A stretch of DNA of 7,774 nucleotides from Streptosporangiaceae bacterium (GCA_025934635.1 JAICWX010000376.1:1-7774); one strand, 5' to 3'; numbered from the stretch's first letter, positions 1-6,503 are shown. Program-made: numbers and translations. The notes: generated by a model not told the origin, from the sequence alone.

Positions 1-12
1 AGGTCCCGTTAA

Positions 13-22
13 CTGAACTAGC
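13..22 (+). repeat. Left terminal inverted repeat of recombinase cassette
   Basis: The 10 bases ctgaactagc are the exact reverse complement of 4315-4324. The match does not extend on either side. A shorter local inverted repeat, ctgaa (13-17) and ttcag (39-43), surrounds the next bases and could be a recombinase-binding arm pair. Confidence 0.5.
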
Positions 23-101
23 TTCCGTGTTTCTGCACTTCAGAGACGGTTTTTCGGTGCTGGTGCTAGCGTCGCGGCCCGTGACTGATCGCGATGATGA
101 G

Positions 102-1370
102 ATGCGGGACCTGGCTGCGCTCGTGGTGCCCGAGGCGGGGCGGCTGGCCGAGACCGGGAACCAGTGGGAGCCGTACCGGCTGCTGGATGCCGGCGGGGCG
201 GTGGTCGTCCCGGTGGCGGCGTACTTTGCGGAGCTTCAGGCGGCGGGATGCTCGGTGGCGACGATCCGGTCCTACGGCCTGGACTTGCTGCGGTGGTGGC
301 GGTTCCTTGCCGCTGCCGGTGTGGCGTGGGACAAGGCGACGACTGCCGAGGCCCGGGACTTCGCCAGGTGGATGCAGGTTGCGGACAAGCCGGCTCGCGT
401 GCACTGGCGGCACCGCGACGGCGGCGGCCCGGCAGCGGGCGCCGGCCGGGACAAGCCCGCAGCGGGCCTGGCTCCGGGGAGCGTGAACGCGGTGACGGGC
501 AAGCCGGCGCCGGGACGAAAGCTCGCGCCGTCGACCAGGGCGCATGCCGAGACGGTGATCCGGTCGTTCTACGAGTTCCAGCTCGCGGCCGGGCGGGGGC
601 CGGTGATCAACCCGTTCCCGCTGGACCGCTCGCGGCGGGCCGGGCGGCCCAATGCGCACCACAACCCTATGGACCCGTTCCGGAACGAGCGGGCGGGCCG
701 GTACCGGCCCGTGGTGCCCCGGCGCATCCCGCGGCGGATCCCCGATGAGCTGTTCAGCGGGCTGTTCGCCGCCCTGGGGTCGGACCGGGACCGGGCGCTG
801 CTGGCGTTCTGGGTGTCGACGGGCGCGCGGGCCGAGGAACTGCTCACCGCACTGCAGCAGCATGCCGACCCGGGCCAGCAGCTGATCACGGTGACGCGGA
901 AGGGCAGCCGCGCGGTGCAGCCGCTGCCGGCGTCCCCGGACGCGTTCGTGTGGCTGCGGCTCTACCAGGAAAGCCTGTGGCGCAACGGTGCTCCCCGGGG
1001 ACGGCGCGAGCCGCTGTGGCAGACGCTGCGGCGGCCGTGGCGCCAGCTCAGCTACCACGCGGCCCGCGCTATGTTCGGCCGGGCCAACGAGCACCTGGGC
1101 TCGAACTGGACGCTGCACGACCTGCGCCACACGGCGGCCTGGCGCATGGCGAAAGACCCGCAGATGCCGCTCACGGACGTGCAGTGGGTCCTCGGGCACC
1201 GGCACCTGAGCACCACCCAGATTTACACCATCCCGGGCCAGGACGAGGTGATCGCCAGCGCGCTGGCCCACCATGAGCGGCGGTCCAGGCGCAGCGCGGC
1301 CCTGGCGGCACCGCCGGCGGCGGGCTATAACCCCGATTCGCTGGCCAACCTGTTCGGCGGGCGCCCGTGA
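102..1370 (+). CDS. Tyrosine recombinase / site-specific integrase (first of pair)
   Basis: Phage-integrase-family enzyme of 422 residues that would cut and rejoin DNA through a covalent 3'-phosphotyrosine link. Counting from ATG 102, an N-terminal SAM-like core-binding region covers about residues 41-175, with a Gly/Ala/Pro-rich insert near 105-135. The catalytic domain runs from about 205 to 385. The full active-site set is visible: Arg243 in GARAEEL, Lys267 in TRKGS, His339 and Arg342 in HDLRH, His366 in LGHRH, and the nucleophile Tyr375, nine residues after His366. The frame is open from GTG 27 (also GTG 57, 63 and 81), but the extra N-terminal 25 residues do not look like an integrase. 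Related actinobacterial integrases, as I remember them, start near this Met, and none of the candidate starts has a convincing Shine-Dalgarno sequence. The stop overlaps the start of the next recombinase by GTGA, so the two are probably co-translated. The family is sure; the start is not. Confidence 0.9.
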   Translation: MRDLAALVVPEAGRLAETGNQWEPYRLLDAGGAVVVPVAAYFAELQAAGCSVATIRSYGLDLLRWWRFLAAAGVAWDKATTAEARDFARWMQVADKPARVHWRHRDGGGPAAGAGRDKPAAGLAPGSVNAVTGKPAPGRKLAPSTRAHAETVIRSFYEFQLAAGRGPVINPFPLDRSRRAGRPNAHHNPMDPFRNERAGRYRPVVPRRIPRRIPDELFSGLFAALGSDRDRALLAFWVSTGARAEELLTALQQHADPGQQLITVTRKGSRAVQPLPASPDAFVWLRLYQESLWRNGAPRGRREPLWQTLRRPWRQLSYHAARAMFGRANEHLGSNWTLHDLRHTAAWRMAKDPQMPLTDVQWVLGHRHLSTTQIYTIPGQDEVIASALAHHERRSRRSAALAAPPAAGYNPDSLANLFGGRP

Positions 1371-3880
1371 CCGCCCTGGTGCAGGCTCCCGCCAGGGCCG
1401 CGCCCGGCGGGAAGCGCCCGCCCGGCGCGCTTGCGGGACAGGCGGCCCAGGCGCTGCGCCGCCAGTTCCCCGCCCGGCAGGTGCCCGGCACGTGGCCGGT
1501 CACCGCCGCCAGCCGAGCCGAGATCACCGCCATGCTCAGCCAGCCGCCGTGGCAGACCGCCAGGGCCGCCACCGGGGAGGCCAGGCGGCGCGGCGCCGGC
1601 AAGCTGCTGCGCTGGCTGGAGAGCTTTCCCGGGCAGAACTGGCAGCAGCGCTGGTCCGCCAGCCCGATGCACGCCCTCGGCGCGGGCTGGCACGCCGAGC
1701 CCGCCGCATGGCTCGCCGGCCGCGGCATCGCCGCCTGCCCGGCCGAGCTTCAGTCCGGGCTGCTGGGGCTGCTCTGCGCCGACGTGGTCCGCCCGGACCT
1801 GGGGTGGCTGTCGGGCTTCCCGGTATCGGGTAACTGGCGGCTGGCGGTGGCCGCCCACCGCGACCCGGGCGGGTTCGCCCGCCTGGAGGCCACGGCGGAC
1901 CCGGCGGCGTGGTCGTCCCGGCTCGGCTGCCACGCGCGGACCCAGGTCGCGCTCCTGCTCATCGCCAAGGGCGGCGGCGTCAGCGACATCACCGTCGGGG
2001 ACTGCCTGGAACTGCGCGAGGCCGAGGCCCGCACCCGCAGCCAGCAAGGACGGGGCCGGACGCTGTTCTACGCCTGGCTGCGTCAGGCCGGGACCTTCCC
2101 GCCCGGCGCCCCGGTGACGCTGCGGTTCGTCAGCCGCATGTCCGGGCAGGTCAGCGTCGCCCAGCTCGTGGACCGCTACGAGCTGGCCAGCCGCCCTGTC
2201 CGCGACCTCATCGTGGACTACCTGGCCGAGCGGCAGCCGGCCCTGGACTACAACAGCCTGGAACAGGCATCAAGGAACCTGGCCCTGCACTTCTGGAAGA
2301 ACATCGAGGACTCCCACCCCGGCATCGGCTCCCTGCACCTGCCCGCCGGGGCCGCCGCAGCGTGGAAAGAGCGCGTCCGCGTCAAGGTCACCGCCCGCCG
2401 GCAGCCGGACGGCACCCTGGCCGAGGTCACCAGCCCCCGGACCAACGTGATCGGGCTGCTGTCAGCGGTCCGCGGGTTCTACCTCGACATCGCGCAGTGG
2501 GCCACCGAGGACCCGGCCCGCTGGGGGCCGTGGGCCGCGCCCTGCCCGGTCACCGAGGCAGACGTGTCCTCCCGCAAGTTCACCACCCGGCGCAAGGCCC
2601 GCATGGACCAGCGGACCCGCGAGCGCCTGCCGGTGCTGCCAGCGCTAGCCGCAGCCGCCGAGAAGCAGCTCAGCGACGCCCGCCTCCGGCTGGAGGCGCT
2701 GCGCGCCGCGCCAGCAGGCGGATCGTTCACGGTCACGGGAACCACCTTCACCAGGCCCGCCGGGCAGGCCCGCGCCATAGACGGCGGCGCGCACGCCCAC
2801 GACGCCGCCGGGCACCGCACCGACCTCGCCCGAGCCGAGCACCGGGCATTCTGGGCGTGGGCCGCCGTGGAATTCCTCCGCCACACAGGCTGCCGCATCG
2901 AGGAGATGCTCGAGGCCAGCCACCACAGCATCACCCAGTACACGCCGCCAGGCTCGGGCGAGATCATCCCCCTGCTGCAGATCGCCCCGTCCAAGACCGA
3001 CGAGGAACGCCTCCTGGTCGTCAGCCCCGAACTGGCCGACGTGCTCAGCGCCATCGTCAGCCGGGTCCGCGACCGCACCGGGGCGATCCCCCTGGTCTCT
3101 TCCTACGACCCCGGCGAACGACTCTGGAACCCGCCGCTGCCGCTGCTGTTCCAGTGGCAGGCCGGCGGCCAGAACCGGGCCGTCTCCTCCACCACCATCA
3201 GCAAGGCCCTCACCGAGCTGGTGCACGCCTCCGGGCTCACCGACGCCACCGGGCAGCCGCTGCGCTACCAGCCCCACGACTTCCGCAGGGTCTTCGCCAC
3301 CGAGGCCATCCTCAACGGGATGCCGCCCCACATCGCCCAGCTCATACTCGGCCACCGGGACATCAACACCACCATGGGATACAAGGCCGTCTACCCCGAG
3401 GAAGCGATCAACGGGCACCGGGCGTTCATCGCCCGCCGCCGCGCGCTTCGCCCCGCCGAAGAATACCGCACCCCGACCGACTCCGAATGGGAAGAATTCC
3501 TCGGCCACTTCGAGCGCCGCAGGGTTGCCCTGGGCGACTGCGGGCGCGCCTGGGGAACAAGCTGCCAGCATGAACACAGCTGCGTCAGGTGCCCGCTCCT
3601 GCGCCCTGACCCGGCCCAGCGCCCTCGGCTTGAGCAGATCCGCGGCAACCTCGCCGACCGCGTCGCCGAAGCCGAACGCGAAGGCTGGACCGGGGAAGCC
3701 GAGGGCCTGCGCGTCAGCCTCGCCGCCGCCGACGCCAAGCTCGCCCAGCTCGACGACCGGGCACGCCGCGCCACGACCATCAGCCTCGGCATCCCCGCCT
3801 TCCGCGACATCGCCGGCCGCACAGCAGCCGCGCCGCCCCGGGCCACGCCCGATCAAGGACAAGTCGGCCTCGCCCCGTGA
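1367..3880 (+). CDS. Large tyrosine recombinase / integrase with C-terminal Cys cluster (second of pair)
   Basis: An 837-residue tyrosine recombinase, far larger than a typical phage integrase (about 300-450) and larger than TnpB of Tn554 (about 630). The catalytic domain lies at about residues 490-690, with Arg510 (TGCRIEE), Lys543 (PSKTDEE), His637 and Arg640 (HDFRR), His663 (LGHRD) and the nucleophile Tyr672 (MGYKAVY). Tyr676 follows and is a less likely alternative. Residues 270-390 resemble a helical core-binding domain. The first 250 residues match nothing I can name. After the catalytic domain comes a Cys/His cluster (Cys725, Cys733, His735, His737, Cys739, Cys742) that could bind a metal, then a charged helical tail to about residue 800. 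The GTG start overlaps the previous stop (GTGA), and the stop overlaps the next start in the same way. This fits co-translation of two recombinases that may act together, each on one end or one strand-exchange step. Confidence 0.9.
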   Translation: MTALVQAPARAAPGGKRPPGALAGQAAQALRRQFPARQVPGTWPVTAASRAEITAMLSQPPWQTARAATGEARRRGAGKLLRWLESFPGQNWQQRWSASPMHALGAGWHAEPAAWLAGRGIAACPAELQSGLLGLLCADVVRPDLGWLSGFPVSGNWRLAVAAHRDPGGFARLEATADPAAWSSRLGCHARTQVALLLIAKGGGVSDITVGDCLELREAEARTRSQQGRGRTLFYAWLRQAGTFPPGAPVTLRFVSRMSGQVSVAQLVDRYELASRPVRDLIVDYLAERQPALDYNSLEQASRNLALHFWKNIEDSHPGIGSLHLPAGAAAAWKERVRVKVTARRQPDGTLAEVTSPRTNVIGLLSAVRGFYLDIAQWATEDPARWGPWAAPCPVTEADVSSRKFTTRRKARMDQRTRERLPVLPALAAAAEKQLSDARLRLEALRAAPAGGSFTVTGTTFTRPAGQARAIDGGAHAHDAAGHRTDLARAEHRAFWAWAAVEFLRHTGCRIEEMLEASHHSITQYTPPGSGEIIPLLQIAPSKTDEERLLVVSPELADVLSAIVSRVRDRTGAIPLVSSYDPGERLWNPPLPLLFQWQAGGQNRAVSSTTISKALTELVHASGLTDATGQPLRYQPHDFRRVFATEAILNGMPPHIAQLILGHRDINTTMGYKAVYPEEAINGHRAFIARRRALRPAEEYRTPTDSEWEEFLGHFERRRVALGDCGRAWGTSCQHEHSCVRCPLLRPDPAQRPRLEQIRGNLADRVAEAEREGWTGEAEGLRVSLAAADAKLAQLDDRARRATTISLGIPAFRDIAGRTAAAPPRATPDQGQVGLAP

Positions 3881-4293
3881 AACGCACCGACCGCGAAACC
3901 GCCCTCAGCCCCGCAGCCCCTGCCCGGCTTCCCGCCGCCCTGCGCGCCGCGGCCAGCGGCATCCACCCGCTTGAAGCAGGCACCAGCCTGCTCATCGAAT
4001 GCGGCTGCTGGCTGCACCGCGAGGACTTCACCGGCCAGCTGGTCACCACTGCGACCAGCATCAGCGACGGCACCACCCTGCTGGCCACCATCGACTGGGA
4101 AGCCGCCATCACCGCCCTCGACGCCGGCAAGCTGCCATGCAGCGGCGGGGAACGCCGCGTGCTCCGCCTCGCCGCCAGCATCGCCGGCGGAATCCCGGTC
4201 AACCTCTACGACAACCTGCCCGGCCTCGACCAGCGCAACGCCCGCCTCCTAATCAACGCCATCCGGCATGCAACCGGACAAACGAATCAATAA
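3877..4293 (+). CDS. Small protein of recombinase cassette, function unknown
   Basis: A 138-residue protein starting at a GTG that overlaps the stop of the large recombinase by four bases, so it is very probably the third gene of the same operon. The central part (about residues 25-135) looks like a folded alpha/beta domain, with segments such as HPLEAGTSLLIE, CGCWLHREDF, TIDWEAAI and PCSGGERRVLRLAASIA. I recall similar small hypothetical proteins in actinobacterial genomes but know no function. It has no signal peptide, membrane segment, or catalytic recombinase motif, so this is not a recombinase trio. The position matches tnpC of Tn554, which influences orientation and efficiency of transposition, but I see no sequence reason to call it TnpC. 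A directionality or accessory role is inferred from position only. The gene ends in TAA, and the DNA becomes AT-rich just after it. Confidence 0.8.
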   Translation: MKRTDRETALSPAAPARLPAALRAAASGIHPLEAGTSLLIECGCWLHREDFTGQLVTTATSISDGTTLLATIDWEAAITALDAGKLPCSGGERRVLRLAASIAGGIPVNLYDNLPGLDQRNARLLINAIRHATGQTNQ

Positions 4294-4487
4294 AGACGCA
4301 AATCATAACGAATTGCTAGTTCAGAGAAGTCGATGCAGACCGCGACGGCCCAGGCCATCGGCCCGTGCTGGCCGTGCTGCTCGGCGGTGTCGCGGATGTG
4401 GGTGAACGACCCAGCTCCGGCGATCGCCGCCAGCACGCCTATGGGGGCGGTGTCGGCGATTGCGGCGGCGATGCGTTGAGGGTTCAC
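4287..4487 (-). pseudogene. DUF2637-type membrane protein, truncated by the recombinase cassette
   Basis: The frame starts at GTG 4487 with a good Shine-Dalgarno GGGAGG seven bases upstream. Its first 53 residues look like the start of actinobacterial DUF2637 proteins: a hydrophobic helix (residues 14-27, PIGVLAAIAGAGSF), then HIRDTAEQHGQHG, and a second hydrophobic run, MAWAVAVCID (44-53). From family memory, CID should be followed by a sequence like LTCVMAA and further membrane helices. Here it runs instead into 13 unrelated residues encoded by the cassette end, then a stop at 4287. Native homology therefore stops at about 4329. Family members are multi-pass membrane proteins often encoded beside FtsK-like transfer proteins in actinomycete integrative elements; their exact role is unclear. 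As it stands, the 66-residue product would have at most one or two membrane helices and is probably inactive. Confidence 0.75.
4315..4324 (-). repeat. Right terminal inverted repeat of recombinase cassette
   Basis: gctagttcag is the exact reverse complement of 13-22. It sits inside the chimeric tail of the broken DUF2637-type gene, five bases from the last codon that still fits the family. The overlapping octamer ttcagaga (4320-4327) also occurs in direct orientation at 39-46, so a direct-repeat crossover core is an alternative reading of the same end. Confidence 0.5.
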
Positions 4488-4494
4488 GGTGTTG

Positions 4495-4500
4495 CCTCCC
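4495..4500 (-). promoter_or_regulatory. Ribosome binding site of DUF2637 remnant
   Basis: On the minus strand GGGAGG lies seven bases before GTG 4487. This picks that start over an in-frame ATG 69 bases upstream (4556), whose His-rich leader is not family-like. Confidence 0.7.
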
Positions 4501-4578
4501 TTCTGGCCGGTTTCGGGCATGGGCCGGGCAGGGACCTGGCGCGTGTGGTGGTGCACGCCCGCCAGGGGAATCAGGGGG

Positions 4579-5955
4579 TTATGCGGCTTCGCCGAACTCG
4601 GCGGCGTCCAGGTCGTCGAGCGCGACCGGGCCGGTTGCGGTCAGCGCGGACCAGGAGGGGGTGAGGTAGGCGTGCTGGCGGGCGGCGGACTCGGCCGCCT
4701 CCTCGGTGACCTCCACCGAGCGGACCCGGTACCAGGACCCGTCTTGCCCGGCGACGATGGCGACGCCCGGCATGTCGGCGGGGATCGCGCGGGCGGCGAC
4801 GAGCGCGGCGGGGTCCATGTCGCCGAGGGTCATGCTGGCGGTCTCGGGATCGTTGACGCGGTGGCAGACCCGCCCGGACAGCTGCGACCGGAGCGCGGTG
4901 ACCCCCGGGCCAAGGTCGGAGCCGATCCGCTGGCCGCAGACGATCAGGTACACCCCGAACGCGCGGCCGAGCTGGGCAACCCGCAGCAGTGCGGTGCCGT
5001 TGCGGGCGATCTGGTCTTTCTCGGACTTGTCGGCCATCAGGAACAGCTCGGCGACCTCATCCACCAGGACCACGACCGGGGTCGGCCGCAGCTCGGCGGG
5101 AAGCCGCCAGATGTTGCGCGCCCCGAACTGGCGGCACAGCCGCATCCGGTCAGCCAGGACCCGCACCAGGTCATCGAGCAGATCGCCGCACTCGGCGCGG
5201 GTGGTGGCCAGCGCCGACATCCGCGCCGCGTACGGCGTGAACTCGACCCCGCCCTTGAGGTCGAAGCCGACCAGCGCGACCGGTTGCGGGGCCAGGCCCT
5301 TGATGATGGCGTTGGCGAGGTTGGACTTGCCCGATTGCGTGGCACCGGCGTTGAGCCAGTGCGGGACCGTGCGGAAGTCGATCACCCAGCGCTGCCCGGT
5401 TTCGAGCAGGCCCGGAGTGACCTTGAGCAGCTCGCCGGTTTCCGGTGTCGTGGTGACGCGGACCAGGGGATCGGAGCGCAGCGCCGACAGCCACACCCGG
5501 CCCGGGGCCGAGCCAGTGACCCGCACCGAGTGCACTCGCCACGCGTGGGCCAGCGCTTCGCAGGCCCTGGCGTAGTCGGCGGGTACCTGGCCGTCGAGGA
5601 GCTTGACGCGGACCCGCCAGCCGAGCGCGCCCGGCCGGGGGATGCCGAGGCGGGGGGAGCGCTCGACGTCGACCCGGCGCAGCCGCCGCTTCTGCGCGGT
5701 CAGGACCGTGCCGCGTGCAGCGTAGGCGAGCGGCCCGGCGACGGGGACGGCGTCGAGGGTCCACCGCCAGCGGCGTCGCCTGGTGGTGAGCCTGCACCCG
5801 GAGGCGACGTGTGCCCAGGTGAGGTAGAGGTGGATGGCCCGCAGCGGGAATACCGCGACGAGCCAGAACGAGCGCGGGAAGTAGTGCCGCCAGGCGAAGG
5901 CCCCGGCCGCCGAGGCGGCCAGGGCAACGCCCGCGAGAATGAGGATCTCTCGCAT
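4579..5955 (-). CDS. FtsK/SpoIIIE-type DNA translocase (conjugal transfer protein of an AICE-like element)
   Basis: A 458-residue ATPase of the type that moves double-stranded DNA between mycelial cells in actinomycete conjugation (TraB/TraSA-like). Counting from ATG 5955, two hydrophobic segments at about residues 4-21 and 29-47 would anchor it in the membrane, followed by a basic stretch. The motor domain holds Walker A at 204-211 (GATQSGKS) and Walker B ending in Asp299-Glu300 (VVVLVDE). A GQRIGSD segment (about 341-347) follows, as in FtsK-like motors. An ATG three codons upstream (5964) is possible, but AGGGA at 5965-5969 touches that ATG while lying nine bases from ATG 5955, which favours 5955. 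The upstream 91-residue gene ends only 12 bases before this start, so the two are probably one operon, with the DUF2637 gene 91 bases downstream. The frame is intact. Chromosomal FtsK is unlikely given the small size and short membrane region. Confidence 0.88.
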   Translation of the reverse strand: MREILILAGVALAASAAGAFAWRHYFPRSFWLVAVFPLRAIHLYLTWAHVASGCRLTTRRRRWRWTLDAVPVAGPLAYAARGTVLTAQKRRLRRVDVERSPRLGIPRPGALGWRVRVKLLDGQVPADYARACEALAHAWRVHSVRVTGSAPGRVWLSALRSDPLVRVTTTPETGELLKVTPGLLETGQRWVIDFRTVPHWLNAGATQSGKSNLANAIIKGLAPQPVALVGFDLKGGVEFTPYAARMSALATTRAECGDLLDDLVRVLADRMRLCRQFGARNIWRLPAELRPTPVVVLVDEVAELFLMADKSEKDQIARNGTALLRVAQLGRAFGVYLIVCGQRIGSDLGPGVTALRSQLSGRVCHRVNDPETASMTLGDMDPAALVAARAIPADMPGVAIVAGQDGSWYRVRSVEVTEEAAESAARQHAYLTPSWSALTATGPVALDDLDAAEFGEAA

Positions 5956-5964
5956 CGTGACCAT

Positions 5965-5969
5965 TCCCT
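5965..5969 (-). promoter_or_regulatory. Ribosome binding site deciding the FtsK-like start
   Basis: The minus-strand sequence TAGGGA combines the stop codon of the 91-residue gene (TAG, 5970-5968) with AGGGA. It is nine bases from ATG 5955 and zero from ATG 5964, so 5955 is the better start. Confidence 0.6.
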
Positions 5970-6243
5970 ACGCGGCCCGGTCGGCGGACTCGCCGGGCAC
6001 GGCGTTCGCCGCGTGGAGCCGCTCGACCTCAGCGGCGAACGCCTGAGCCTCACGGAGCAGCGCCCGCGCGAACTCAAGCGCCGCGTCGGTGGCCTCCCGG
6101 CCCACGACCGAGACCGAGAGGGCGGACTGCCCGGCGCTGACGTGCAGGATCGGCGTCTTTTCCGGGTAGCGGTAACAGGTCACCCACGTGTCGTTACCGG
6201 CATAGACGCTGAAGTTGGAGAAGGACTCGCCGTTGCCGCTCAC
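5968..6243 (-). CDS. Small AICE-module protein, unknown function; start codon replaced by the IS
   Basis: A 91-residue soluble protein with no signal peptide or membrane helix. Residues 10-47 suggest beta strands (FSVYAGNDTWVTCYRY, ILHVSAG, ALSVSVVG), and 50-80 is a long Ala/Glu-rich helix. I do not recognise a named family; small proteins of this kind occur just upstream of FtsK-like genes in actinomycete integrative elements. The present start is GTG 6243-6241. An in-frame TAG at 6261-6259 means no longer N-terminus is possible. These three start bases belong to the left end of the IS110 element. If the element is removed and its flanks joined at the CT core, the sequence reads GC-ATG-AGC-GGC-AAC, giving M-S-G-N. 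The original start was therefore very probably ATG, and the protein is unchanged from its second codon. Its promoter must now come from the IS or be lost. Confidence 0.75.
   Translation of the reverse strand: MSGNGESFSNFSVYAGNDTWVTCYRYPEKTPILHVSAGQSALSVSVVGREATDAALEFARALLREAQAFAAEVERLHAANAVPGESADRAA
6227..6240 (+). other. Left target half-site and CT core of the IS110 insertion
   Basis: These 14 bases end in the core CT and agree at 11 of 14 positions with the RNA segment at 6327-6340. One of the three differences (6236 C versus U in the RNA) would still pair as a G-U wobble with the bottom strand. The segment is also codons 2-6 of the 91-residue gene, read on the other strand. Confidence 0.7.
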
Positions 6244-6253
6244 TGGTGCACCA

Positions 6254-6260
6254 TCCTTCT
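6254..6260 (-). promoter_or_regulatory. IS-borne Shine-Dalgarno-like sequence for the 91-residue gene
   Basis: On the minus strand AGAAGGA is followed ten bases later by GTG 6243. Both lie inside the IS left end, so the insertion brought a usable ribosome binding site along with a substitute start codon. Confidence 0.5.
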
Positions 6261-6471
6261 AACCGAGTCACTTGCTTGCTCGTTGAGTGAGAGGGTTCGG
6301 GTGCACCCCTGGTCCCCGCCGGGCCATCGCCATCGTCGCTTGACCCTCGAGGTCCAGCATGAGTTCTGCGAGGCCCGGCGGCCCAGGACACCCCGACTGG
6401 CAACAGGGCTATGCGCCAATGAGCGCCGATCAGTGAGCGACCGGCTGCGGTGTCCCGGGACCACCGGGTGT
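6261..6471 (+). ncRNA. IS110 bridge RNA with target-binding and donor-binding loops
   Basis: IS110 recombinases use an RNA from the non-coding end whose two loops pair with target and donor DNA (known for IS621). Both loops can be drawn here. Target loop: a perfect 10-bp stem, 6316-6325 with 6372-6381, extended by 6308-6312 with 6383-6387. Inside it are left guide 6327-6340, hairpin 6342-6345/6351-6354, and right guide 6357-6363 (gcatgag), an exact complement of CT plus CATGC at 7768-7774. Donor loop: stem 6386-6392 with 6449-6455. Inside it are left guide 6399-6404 (ggcaac, equal to 7763-7768), hairpin 6406-6410/6422-6427 with one bulge, and right guide 6430-6437 (tcagtgag), complementary to CT plus CACTGG with CT counted once (6239-6246), the last pair being a wobble. 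A 5' hairpin may form from 6268-6272 and 6286-6290. The transcript ends are estimates. The left donor guide matches only six bases and lacks the T of the core. Confidence 0.8.
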
Positions 6472-6491
6472 CTTCCAGCTGATGCAACAGC

Positions 6492-6498
6492 GAGAGGA
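6492..6498 (+). promoter_or_regulatory. Ribosome binding site of IS110 transposase
   Basis: gagagga lies five bases before ATG 6504 and supports that start. It is just downstream of the bridge RNA structures. Confidence 0.65.
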
Positions 6499-6503
6499 CA
6501 ACC

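Larger units (their letters stand above)
13..4324. mobile_element. Putative paired tyrosine-recombinase mobile element (Tn554-like layout)
   Basis: Three tightly coupled + strand genes (two tyrosine recombinases and a small protein) are flanked by a perfect 10-bp inverted repeat, ctgaactagc at 13-22 and gctagttcag at 4315-4324. To the right, a minus-strand DUF2637-type gene loses its family sequence at about 4329, within a few bases of the repeat, as expected if the cassette inserted into that gene. Two dissimilar tyrosine recombinases followed by a short third gene is the layout of Tn554; recombinase-trio (RIT) elements instead have three recombinases. No cargo gene is present. Only 12 bases of left flank are visible, so I could not test whether the rest of the interrupted gene lies to the left. 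The true crossover points may differ from the inverted repeats by some tens of bases. The 79 bases between the left repeat and the first gene show no clear promoter. The 4294-4314 stretch before the right repeat is AT-rich compared with its surroundings. Confidence 0.6.

Noticed and set aside
27..101. Extended N-terminus of the first recombinase from GTG 27
   Set aside because: The extra 25 residues are not integrase-like, there is no ribosome binding site, and the start would lie almost on the element end. It is kept only as an alternative.
66..1274. 402-codon - strand open frame opposite the first recombinase
   Set aside because: It is a shadow frame rich in Arg, Pro and His, with no domain, opposite a gene with all tyrosine-recombinase residues.
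1909..3573. 554-codon + strand open frame inside the large recombinase
   Set aside because: It is an out-of-frame overlap with an extremely Arg/Pro/Ala-rich product. The catalytic residues are in the other frame.
6244..6308. Palindromes tggtgcacca (6244-6253) and gggtgcaccc (6299-6308) as an operator pair or IS terminal repeat
   Set aside because: Both are near-identical palindromes, but IS110 elements have no terminal inverted repeats. The second adjoins the bridge RNA stem and the first overlaps the IS end. No regulator evidence supports an operator.
6401..6410. caacagggct as the left donor guide ending in CT
   Set aside because: It ends in CT like the core, but the bases before CT do not match the right IS end. 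The nearby ggcaac at 6399-6404 matches 7763-7768, so it was preferred, although short.
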